Part shown: positions 1-6,156 of the stretch, piece after piece
How the letters are laid out: every line of letters starts with the position of its first letter
How positions within the stretch are numbered: the stretch's first letter is position 1
Notes under the pieces: generated by a model
What the model saw: the letters and a program-made list of their open reading frames with translations, nothing else
Database searches by the model: none
What the model was told of the DNA's origin: nothing
Assembly: GCA_022827165.1 (NCBI GenBank)
Contig: JAJDTN010000145.1
Coordinates: 1 to 8,859 of the forward strand
DNA from: Candidatus Latescibacterota bacterium
GTDB taxonomy: Bacteria > Latescibacterota > UBA2968 > UBA8231
Direction: 5' to 3'
DNA: 8,859 bases
Position numbers and translations under genes: made by a program

Positions 1-2
1 TA

Positions 3-2345
3 TTACCAGGCTCTCAGCCTGGACATTTCAGTTTGCATGCGGCACAGGTTTGCGTAGATGCCCTCCCGCGCGATCAGCTCGTCGTGGGTGCCGATCTCGG
101 CGAGCCTGCCCTTGTCGAGGATGAGCAGGCGACGGGCGTTCTTGAGGGTCGACAGGCGATGGGCGATGGCAAAGGTGGTGCGCCCCCGGACCAGCCGCCC
201 CAACGCCTCCTGAATCTGCGCCTCGGTCTGGGTGTCGACGTTGGAGGTGGCTTCGTCGAGGATGAGAATGCGCGGGTCCCGCAGGATGGCGCGGGCGATG
301 GACAGCCGCTGCCGCTCTCCCCCGGAAACGCGGATGCCGCGCTCGCCGACCATGGTATCGTACCCGTCTGGCATGTCCATGATGAAGTCGTGCCCATTGG
401 CGGCCTTGGCCGCGGCCACGATCTGCTCGAGGGAAGCTTCGGGATGGCCGTAGGCGATGTTGTCCGCCACCGTGCCGTTGAAGAGGAAGGGATCCTGCAG
501 GACCACGCCGATCTGCCCGCGCAGCGATTGCAGGTTCACCTGCCGGGTGTCGCGGCCGTCGATGAGGATGGCTCCCTCCTGCGGCTCGTAGAAGCGGCAG
601 ATGAGATTGACCAGAGTGCTCTTGCCGGCGCCGCTGTGGCCGGCCAGGCCGATCATCTCCCCCGGCTCGACGGCGAAGCTCAAGTCCTCGATGACCGGCT
701 TGTCTTCCTCGTAGCCGAAGTGGACGCCGCGGAACTCGACGCGGCCCTCGATGGGGGGCATGCTCATGGCTTCGGGCCGGTCGATTATCTCCGGGTGCGT
801 ATCGAGCACGTCGAAGACGCGCTCGGCGGAGGTGGCGGCGCGCTGGAAGCGGTGGTTGAGGCGGGCCAGGCTCTCCACCGGCCCGTAGAAGCGGTACATG
901 TAGCTGGTGAAGGCGACGAAGGCCCCCAACGTCAGCTCGCCGGCCAGGATATCGCGGCCCCCCACCCACCAGATGATGATGGTGCCGATGGAGGTGATGA
1001 AGGCCATGACCGGGCCGAACAGGCTGCGCATCCACGCCACCCGCAGCTCGCCCCGCAGCAGGTCCAGGCTGCGTCCCTTGAACTTGCCCACCTCCCGCCG
1101 CTCCTGGGCGAAGGCCTTGACCACGCGCACCCCCGGGATGGTATCGGCGAGGAGGGCGCTCAAGCCGGCCCAGCGGCGCCACAAGGGCCGGTAGATGGCG
1201 TGCAGCTTGCGGCCGAAGCGCAGCGTCGCCCACACCAGCAGGGGCGTCGGCAGGAGCACCAGGGCCGCCAGCCCGGGATTGAGCCAGAACAGGATGATGC
1301 AGATGATGGCCAGGGTGAGCACATCGCGGATCGCTTCCTGCAGTCCGTCGCTGATGAAGTCCTGCAGGCGGCCCACGTCGTGGGTGACGCTGGCCATGAT
1401 GCGCCCGGTTTCGTTGCGGGTGTAGTAACTGAGGGAGAGCGCGTGGAGATGGGAGTACAGCTCGTTGCGCAGACCGTAGGTGATGCGCTGGCCGATGCGG
1501 GCCATGATGTAGCCGCGCAGGGCCGACAGGACGCTGACGGTGAGGTGGATGCCTGTCAGCAGGCCCACCAGCCAGGCCAGCGCCGACAGCTGGTCGTCGT
1601 TGGAGACCGGCAGCAGAGCCAGCAGATCGAAGCGGTCCTCGAGGGCCGTGGAGGAAGGCGCGTCGACGTTGAGGACATCGTCGATGAGCACCCTCTGCAG
1701 CAGCGGCGGGCTCAAGCCGATGACCGTGGCCGCCACCATGAGGGACAGGCTGAAGGCGATGAGCCGCCAGTGCGGCCTGGCATAGCCCAGCAGCCGGAAG
1801 AGGAGCTTGCCCTTCTCCAGGCAGGCCGGGCATACCCCGTAGCGGCGGGGGATGACCTGGCCGCAGCGCTCGCAGCGCTGGCGCCCGGCACGGGCCCCGG
1901 CCAGCCGCCCGTGGAGCACCTGGCCGTCGGAATCTTCCGAGCGGGCCTGCCTGACCAGGCGCTCGACCTGCTCGGGCAGCTCCGACAGGGCCGGCACCAG
2001 GCTCTTGGAGAACACGGCCATGGTCGAGCCCCGCTCGCCGGTGCGGACCTTGAGGGCCGCCGTCCCCAGATCCTCGCGGACCTCCACCCCCCGGATCTCG
2101 GCCAAGGGCAGGCAGACCAGGTCGGGAGGTCCGCCGCCGTTGGGGCTGAAGGCCACCAGCAGGTCGTCGGTGGCCATCAGCCAGGCCTCGCCGTAGCGGC
2201 CGTCGAGGCGGATGTCCGTGGTTACGGCGAGGCGGAGCTCTTCTCCGGGGGCGACGAATTCGGCCAGCTCGCGCCGGACCCGCGGCGGCACGCTGGCGCG
2301 GAGAGGGGGCGCCCTCTCGGCCCCGCGGCCCTCAGTTGCCTCCAT
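3..2345 (-). CDS. ABC exporter half-transporter (fused membrane domain and ATPase) with N-terminal PH-like region and zinc ribbon
   Basis: A 780-residue type IV ABC exporter (MsbA/LmrA-like), expected to dimerise in the inner membrane and use ATP to export lipid, drug or peptide; the substrate cannot be read from sequence. Residues 1-135 form a mostly beta-rich soluble region resembling a PH-like fold. Cysteines 158, 161, 172 and 175 form a zinc ribbon (CxxC-x10-CxxC). The six-helix membrane domain spans about 190-490. The nucleotide-binding domain spans about 535-780 and is complete: Walker A GHSGAGKST at 569-577, Q-loop Q617, signature VSGGERQ at 673-679, Walker B ILILDEA with catalytic E698, and H-loop H729. 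Usual exporters are about 580-600 residues, so the extra length is the N-terminal extension. The ATG at 2345 follows a weak G-run upstream; the stop is TAA at 3-5. Codon use is strongly GC-ending. Exporter identity is certain; substrate is unknown. Confidence 0.95.
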   Translation of the reverse strand: MEATEGRGAERAPPLRASVPPRVRRELAEFVAPGEELRLAVTTDIRLDGRYGEAWLMATDDLLVAFSPNGGGPPDLVCLPLAEIRGVEVREDLGTAALKVRTGERGSTMAVFSKSLVPALSELPEQVERLVRQARSEDSDGQVLHGRLAGARAGRQRCERCGQVIPRRYGVCPACLEKGKLLFRLLGYARPHWRLIAFSLSLMVAATVIGLSPPLLQRVLIDDVLNVDAPSSTALEDRFDLLALLPVSNDDQLSALAWLVGLLTGIHLTVSVLSALRGYIMARIGQRITYGLRNELYSHLHALSLSYYTRNETGRIMASVTHDVGRLQDFISDGLQEAIRDVLTLAIICIILFWLNPGLAALVLLPTPLLVWATLRFGRKLHAIYRPLWRRWAGLSALLADTIPGVRVVKAFAQERREVGKFKGRSLDLLRGELRVAWMRSLFGPVMAFITSIGTIIIWWVGGRDILAGELTLGAFVAFTSYMYRFYGPVESLARLNHRFQRAATSAERVFDVLDTHPEIIDRPEAMSMPPIEGRVEFRGVHFGYEEDKPVIEDLSFAVEPGEMIGLAGHSGAGKSTLVNLICRFYEPQEGAILIDGRDTRQVNLQSLRGQIGVVLQDPFLFNGTVADNIAYGHPEASLEQIVAAAKAANGHDFIMDMPDGYDTMVGERGIRVSGGERQRLSIARAILRDPRILILDEATSNVDTQTEAQIQEALGRLVRGRTTFAIAHRLSTLKNARRLLILDKGRLAEIGTHDELIAREGIYANLCRMQTEMSRLRAW

Positions 2346-2509
2346 GCATTGGCCCCCTGGTCTTCACAAGAGGCGCACCCGCCGCCAAACGGCCCGTCTG
2401 GGGCTGGATGACCGCCGGCGTCATCGAGGCCGAGCCGGTCGGTGCTTCAGGGCCGCGTGGCGCCGCCCAGGGTGGAGATCTCAGCAAGTGCCCCCATTAC
2501 TACCCTTAC
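2346..2509. other. Intergenic region between the HigA-type gene and the exporter
   Basis: These 164 bases separate two minus-strand genes. I see no coding region with sensible composition, no RNA gene and no convincing -35/-10 pair. The exporter promoter probably lies here, unless it is read through from the HigA-type gene. A short hairpin sits at the right edge, overlapping the upstream stop codon. Confidence 0.5.
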
Positions 2510-2517
2510 TCAAGGGT
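2502..2517. repeat. Short inverted repeat over the HigA-type stop codon
   Basis: ACCCTT (2502-2507) pairs with AAGGGT (2512-2517) around a four-base loop, and the loop/stem boundary contains the antitoxin gene's TGA. No T-run follows on the minus strand, so it is not a standard intrinsic terminator. A near-direct repeat is also present: TACCCTTACTC at 2501-2511 and TACCCTCATTC at 2521-2531, 9 of 11 identical and 20 bases apart. Function is unknown, and it may be incidental. Confidence 0.35.
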
Positions 2518-2809
2518 TGCTACCCTCATTCCCGAGAAGACGCCCCTCCTCGGCCTGAATCTCGGCGCGGCGGAGCTCCCAGGTCTTCTGCAGATTCAGC
2601 CAGAGTCCGGGCGTGGTCCCGAAGTACCGGGACAGTCGGCGCGCGGTGTCCGCCGTGACCCCCCGCTGTCCGTTGAGGATGGCGGTGATCCGGTTCGTTG
2701 GGACCTCCAGCGCCCGGGCCAGCGCGTTGGCCGAGAGGTCGCGATCGTCCATCTCCTCCCGCAGGATCTCGCCTGGATGCACCTGCGGCATTCTGTTCAA
2801 TGTCGTCAT
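2510..2809 (-). CDS. higA: HigA/VapI-family antitoxin or transcriptional repressor (XRE helix-turn-helix), orphan
   Basis: A 99-residue protein with the full HigA pattern. HPGEILREE (residues 11-19) is the family's N-terminal hallmark. An XRE helix-turn-helix follows (about 25-65, with SANALARALEV, NRITAILNG and VTADTARRLSRYFG), then the C-terminal TPGLWLNLQKTWELRRA. Family members bind the operator of their own higBA operon and neutralise the HigB mRNA interferase. The ATG at 2809 is chosen because it has an AGAGGTG ribosome binding site just upstream and gives the normal family length. The same frame is open further upstream to 2980, but that extension has no family similarity. In the common order higB precedes higA; here no intact higB lies upstream, only a possible C-terminal scar. 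The gene is divergent from the ATPase gene at 3008, so it may repress that cassette (inference). Family assignment is firm; antitoxin activity is not. Confidence 0.9.
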   Translation of the reverse strand: MTTLNRMPQVHPGEILREEMDDRDLSANALARALEVPTNRITAILNGQRGVTADTARRLSRYFGTTPGLWLNLQKTWELRRAEIQAEEGRLLGNEGSNP

Positions 2810-2819
2810 GGTCACCTCT

Positions 2820-2873
2820 TCAGTGGTAGTCCACGATACTGCCCCGGCTGCAGAAGGCAACCCCCTCGACCCG
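2820..2873 (-). pseudogene. Possible remnant of the higB toxin C-terminus
   Basis: In a different frame from the HigA-type gene, this stretch ends ...GVAFCSRGSIVDYH followed by TGA, with 10 bases between that stop and the antitoxin ATG. Known HigB toxins end in a very similar way (the Rts1 plasmid toxin ends ...NYEDYH), and higB normally stops about this far before higA. None of the three minus-strand frames between here and 3000 shows the rest of a RelE/HigB toxin, such as the HPLKG or NWRITF motifs. The reading is that a higB gene was deleted and left its tail. The match is only a few residues, so chance is a real alternative. Confidence 0.3.
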
Positions 2874-2972
2874 ACCGGAGAGAGGGCGGCCGCGCCGACC
2901 TTGCTCAAGCGCACCCGGACCGCGGCCGCTGTAATCGAGGAAGGAGACCAGGGAGAACCATCTCTCTGGGCG

Positions 2973-3000
2973 TTGACCACTGAGTAACAATAATTACCTT
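2973..3000 (+). promoter_or_regulatory. Candidate promoter for the ATPase-peptidase cassette, possibly giving a leaderless transcript
   Basis: TTGACC at 2973-2978 is a good -35 match. It is followed after 16 bases by TACCTT at 2995-3000, a weak -10, inside an AT-rich patch (2983-3000) that stands out in this GC-rich DNA. A start of transcription about seven bases later would fall at or next to the GTG at 3008, which would explain why that gene has no ribosome binding site. The same patch could also serve the divergent HigA-type gene. This is inference from motif spacing only. Confidence 0.25.
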
Positions 3001-3007
3001 ACTCCCC

Positions 3008-4573
3008 GTGGCCACGTCATGGACCTTCTACGGACGCACCGACGAGCTGGGCAGCCTGCTGGCCCGCTTGCGCCAGCGCAGATGGTTCTTCGGAACCATC
3101 CGGGGCCGTCGCAGGGTCGGAAAGACCGCCCTCGTCCAGCAGGCCCTGAAGATCCTCGAGGAGGATGAGCCCGCCGAAGTCCCATGCCTTCTGGTCCAGT
3201 TGCCGGACAGCACCCCCGCGGACCTGGCCACCGTGTTCCGGAACGCCGTGCAGGAAGCCGGACTCGAAGGCCACCTGGACGAGTCGAGCGCGGCCCCAGG
3301 TCTTCCAGGAGTGGCCAGGGCCGTGGGCTCCCTCTGTTCGGCCGGCGTGGTGGTGATACTGGACGAGTTCCAGACTTGCCACGGTGGTCCGCTCCGCGGC
3401 TTGCCCTCCCTGCTTCAGGCCGAGGTCGACAGGCTCCAGGACCTGGACACGGCCGGTGGACTGATCCTCCTGGGCTCTGTGCAGACGGAGATGGAGGCCC
3501 TGCTCAATGATCGGCGGGCGCCGTTGTTCGGGCGCACGACCTTCGACATCTCCCTCGATCCCTGGGATCTGGCCACGGTGTTCGAGGTTTGCCGCGAGCA
3601 GGGTGCAGCCGACCCCGCGCGGTGCCTGACCTTGTGGGCCCTCTTTGGCGGGGTGCCGAAGTACTGGCGCCACTACGCCGAGCAGGGCGCCGATCTCCAC
3701 GGAATCCCCGAGTGGGAACCCTGGGCGCAGCAGGTGTGCGAGCGGCTGTTCCTTCGTTCCGACTCGCCGTTGCGCGAGGAGGGCGAGAGTCTGCCGGGCC
3801 GGGAGCTGCGCCGCCACTATGTCGCGCTCCTTCGCGTGATCGCCGAGCGAGGGCCTTGCACTCATGCCGAACTGCAGGAATCCGCGCCTGAGCTCTCCCT
3901 GGGACCGTACCTCAAAACCCTCGGACAGGAACTTCGGCTGGTCGAGAGACAGGACCCCATCTTCGGAGAACGACGGCGCCGTGCCCGGTACGCTGTTTCA
4001 GACCCGTTTCTACTCGCATGGCTGAGCGTCATTCACCCCGCCTGCCAGGCCGCCCGAATCGAGCCGGTATCCAGAGTGGCGAAGCGTCTGACTGCGCGAC
4101 TGAGGACACTTGAAGGCTTCGCCTTCGAACGAATGGTGCGGGAGGCGACCGAGGCGGCGTCACGGGCGGGTGTCGACTTCCCCGTTTCGGATCGCGTCAG
4201 AGGCTACTGGAACAGGCCGCGGCGGACCAACGTGTCGGTCGAGATCGACCTCATCGCATGGAACGAGGAGGATCGAGTCGTCCGTTTCGGCTCGTGCAAG
4301 CGGAATGCGGCAAGGCACGATGCACAGGCGGTCGACAACTTCCGCGAGCAGGTGGATCTGTTTCTGGAGTCGGACGCCGGAAGCCGGTTCCGGCGGTGGC
4401 GCCGCGAGTTCGCCCTCTATTCGGTGCAGTTCTCTCCCGAACAGCGGGCCGATCTGGAAGCCGGGGACTATGTCTGCCACGACATGATCGACTTTCGGAG
4501 CATGCTGGGTCCGCGCGAACGCGGTCCCCACGGTGCGCGGTCGGCATCCCCCAAGGTCAGCGGGGCCGAGTGA
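3008..4573 (+). CDS. P-loop ATPase with winged helix and C-terminal DUF234/nuclease-like domain (COG1672-like)
   Basis: A 521-residue ATPase of the class known as archaeal-type ATPases, related to STAND/AAA NTPases. Seen in order: FYGRTDELGSLL at 7-18, typical of the family's N-terminus; Walker A GRRRVGKT at 33-40; Walker B VVVILDEFQ at 114-122 with D119 and E120; a sensor-like LILLGSVQT at 152-160; a winged helix at about 265-330, running into RYAVSDPFLLAW; and a C-terminal domain from about 368 with FAFERMV, VEIDLIAW (E412, D414) and FGSCKRN at 427-433. That last part matches DUF234, which resembles PD-(D/E)xK nucleases, but the usual ECK is SCK here (S429). GTG at 3008 is the only sensible start, since an in-frame stop lies at 2981, and no ribosome binding site precedes it. 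The stop overlaps the next ATG by one base (TGATG), so the two genes are probably translationally coupled. Family function is largely uncharacterised; a role in stress or defence is inference. Confidence 0.85.
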   Translation: MATSWTFYGRTDELGSLLARLRQRRWFFGTIRGRRRVGKTALVQQALKILEEDEPAEVPCLLVQLPDSTPADLATVFRNAVQEAGLEGHLDESSAAPGLPGVARAVGSLCSAGVVVILDEFQTCHGGPLRGLPSLLQAEVDRLQDLDTAGGLILLGSVQTEMEALLNDRRAPLFGRTTFDISLDPWDLATVFEVCREQGAADPARCLTLWALFGGVPKYWRHYAEQGADLHGIPEWEPWAQQVCERLFLRSDSPLREEGESLPGRELRRHYVALLRVIAERGPCTHAELQESAPELSLGPYLKTLGQELRLVERQDPIFGERRRRARYAVSDPFLLAWLSVIHPACQAARIEPVSRVAKRLTARLRTLEGFAFERMVREATEAASRAGVDFPVSDRVRGYWNRPRRTNVSVEIDLIAWNEEDRVVRFGSCKRNAARHDAQAVDNFREQVDLFLESDAGSRFRRWRREFALYSVQFSPEQRADLEAGDYVCHDMIDFRSMLGPRERGPHGARSASPKVSGAE

Positions 4574-6156
4574 TGGAACAGGAACGACTGCCGATAGAGA
4601 ACGGCAACTGGGGAGGTGCGAGCCTTGCTGCCGTTCAGGCGGTCCTGGAGTCCGCGTACGAGGTGCTCGTGCAGGCCTTCGGCAGGCCGCCGGATTCCCC
4701 AATTCAGGTCGCCTGGTGGAACGAATCGCCTCGAGTCTTCTACGGCTACAGACCATACCAGATGAGAATCAGCGCCCGGGACACATACTGGTGCCAGTAC
4801 GTGTACCAGTTCTCGCACGAGCTGTGCCATGTCATGACCAATTTCGACCGCCACAGGGAACACAAGCACAACTGGTTCGAAGAGAGCTTGTGCGAGCTGG
4901 CGTCGCTGTTCGTGCTGCATCGGCTTGCGGATCGCTGGAGGGAACGTCCGCCCCCTCGCGTTTTCCAGGCAGAGGGGTTCGCACCGAACTTCAAGACGTA
5001 CGCCGAGGAGATCGCGCAGGGGTATGAACAACCCGGGGAGGGCGATCTCCGATCCTGGCTGGCAGGCAATCTGGGCAGACTGGAAGAGGACCCATTCATC
5101 CGCGAGCTCAAAGGAACCCTGGCCGTCGCCCTGCTGGGTCGGTTTCTCGAGAACCCTTCGCTTTGGCGCGACTGTGGCTGGCTGAACGGCTGGGATGTGA
5201 CCGCAAATTCGACGTTCGAGAGCTACCTCGAGGCATGGGCGGAGCATCTTCAGGCGCAAGGCACCAGGCCGCGGGTTCCCGCCCTGGTGGAAGGACAGCT
5301 CTCGCCCGCGCAAGAGCGCCACGCGCGACTGACTCTGCGCGACCAGACACGTACCCAGATCACCACAGCCGAAGGAGATCTTCATGTTGCGCTCACTCCT
5401 CGCCTCCTTGCTCTGGGTCGGCGTCGCCCACGCCGCCGACAATCCTCCCGCCCCCGGCTTCGACGCCGCCGGCTCCGACCCGAAGGCGATCGCCCTGGCC
5501 GACGAGGTCATGGCCGCCATGGGCGGCCGCGCCAACTGGGACGCCACCCGCTACATCACTTGGCGCTTCTTCGGCTTCCGCCTCCACGTGTGGGACAGGT
5601 GGACGGGGGACATCCGCTTCGAGCAGGACGATCTGACGGTGCTGATGAACATCCACACCAAGGAGGGACGCGCCTTCGCCGCCGGCGTGGAGATCAGCGA
5701 TCCCGACACCCTGGCGGCGAAGCTGGACCACGGCTACCGCGCCTGGATCAACGACTCGTACTGGCTGGTCATGCCCTACAAGCTCAAGGACACGGGCGTC
5801 ACCCTGCGCTACCGGGGACCGGAGGCCACCGAGGACGGTCGCCCGGCCGAAGTGGTGGAGCTGACCTTCAGGGACGTGGGCGTCACCCCGCAGAACAAGT
5901 ACGCCGTCTGGATCGACCAGGAGTCACGGCTGGTGACCCAGTGGGCCTTCTACCGGGAGGCGGCCGACGCCGAGCCGCGCTTCACCGGCCCCTGGACCAA
6001 CTGGCAGCGCCACGGATCGATCCTGCTCTCCGACGGCCGCGGCGAGCGCGGGCACACGGGTGTGGCGGTTTTCGAGGAGTTGCCGGGGGAGGTCTTTACG
6101 AGTTCGGCGCCCGCGGTGTTGCCCACGCCCTGATTTCAGTCAATCTGCGAGGTTGA
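4573..6156 (+). CDS. HELCH zinc metallopeptidase (gluzincin-type); 3' part of the frame is probably non-native read-through
   Basis: The ATG at 4573 overlaps the ATPase stop by one base. Residues 1-230 read as a compact soluble zinc peptidase: HELCH at 82-86 supplies two histidine ligands and the catalytic glutamate, and NWFEES at 100-105 gives a likely third ligand, E104, 18 residues on, as in peptidase-MA-like gluzincins. No signal peptide or membrane helix is visible, so it is likely cytoplasmic. The native end is unclear. No stop occurs in frame until 6154-6156, so the frame runs straight through the exported-protein gene at 5384-6133. Beyond about residue 270 it becomes the arginine- and glycine-rich composition typical of an out-of-frame shadow. 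The believable gene therefore covers about 4573-5300, and its stop has been lost or shifted. A one-base frame change would reach a TGA at 5330-5332. Codon use is looser than in the next gene (AGA, ATA, CCA, ATT). Substrate is unknown. The N-terminal call is good; the 3' extent is not. Confidence 0.6.
   Translation: MEQERLPIENGNWGGASLAAVQAVLESAYEVLVQAFGRPPDSPIQVAWWNESPRVFYGYRPYQMRISARDTYWCQYVYQFSHELCHVMTNFDRHREHKHNWFEESLCELASLFVLHRLADRWRERPPPRVFQAEGFAPNFKTYAEEIAQGYEQPGEGDLRSWLAGNLGRLEEDPFIRELKGTLAVALLGRFLENPSLWRDCGWLNGWDVTANSTFESYLEAWAEHLQAQGTRPRVPALVEGQLSPAQERHARLTLRDQTRTQITTAEGDLHVALTPRLLALGRRRPRRRQSSRPRLRRRRLRPEGDRPGRRGHGRHGRPRQLGRHPLHHLALLRLPPPRVGQVDGGHPLRAGRSDGADEHPHQGGTRLRRRRGDQRSRHPGGEAGPRLPRLDQRLVLAGHALQAQGHGRHPALPGTGGHRGRSPGRSGGADLQGRGRHPAEQVRRLDRPGVTAGDPVGLLPGGGRRRAALHRPLDQLAAPRIDPALRRPRRARAHGCGGFRGVAGGGLYEFGARGVAHALISVNLRG
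5372..5378 (+). promoter_or_regulatory. Strong ribosome binding site for the exported protein
   Basis: AAGGAGA lies with its GGAG core six bases before the ATG at 5384. It fixes the start of the exported protein, and so shows that the upstream peptidase frame running over it is not simply one long fused gene. Confidence 0.75.
5384..6133 (+). CDS. Exported LolA-like hypothetical protein
   Basis: A 249-residue protein with a clear Sec signal peptide: MLR, then a hydrophobic core, then AHA with cleavage expected after residue 17. The mature part starts with a Pro/Ala linker. DPKAIALADEVMAAMGG at 32-48, followed by W/Y-rich strands (ITWRFFGFRLHVWDRWTG, YWLVMPYKL at 126-134, KYAVWIDQESRLVTQWAFY at 172-190), resembles periplasmic proteins with a LolA-like half-barrel. 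In those proteins a concave beta sheet binds a lipid or lipoprotein acyl chain. The sequence is also close in style to DUF6503-type proteins, but I cannot confirm the family. No lipobox cysteine is seen, so it is probably periplasmic and soluble. Codon use is very strongly GC-ending, unlike the gene before it. It converges on the permease gene with only six bases between stop codons and no visible terminator. Coding status is firm; the role is a structural guess. Confidence 0.85.
   Translation: MLRSLLASLLWVGVAHAADNPPAPGFDAAGSDPKAIALADEVMAAMGGRANWDATRYITWRFFGFRLHVWDRWTGDIRFEQDDLTVLMNIHTKEGRAFAAGVEISDPDTLAAKLDHGYRAWINDSYWLVMPYKLKDTGVTLRYRGPEATEDGRPAEVVELTFRDVGVTPQNKYAVWIDQESRLVTQWAFYREAADAEPRFTGPWTNWQRHGSILLSDGRGERGHTGVAVFEELPGEVFTSSAPAVLPTP

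Noticed and set aside
33..2411. Very long plus-strand open frame (792 codons) opposite the exporter
   Set aside because: It mirrors the exporter codon by codon, has a His/Gln/Gly/Ala-rich shadow composition and no recognisable motif; the exporter on the other strand has every ABC motif.
2886..2929. Two GCGGCCGC palindromes (2886-2893 and 2922-2929) as paired operators upstream of higA
   Set aside because: Such 8-mers are expected in GC-rich DNA, and HigA operators usually are AT-containing inverted repeats; nothing else supports a site.
2810..2980. N-terminal extension of the HigA-type gene up to 2980
   Set aside because: The added 57 residues have no family similarity, and the ATG at 2809 has a good ribosome binding site and gives the normal length.
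3017..3865. Minus-strand open frame opposite the ATPase gene
   Set aside because: No motif, shadow composition, and the plus strand carries a complete ATPase with Walker A and B.
6134..6139. A shared terminator between the convergent genes
   Set aside because: Only six bases separate the stops and I see no stem with a T-run on either side.
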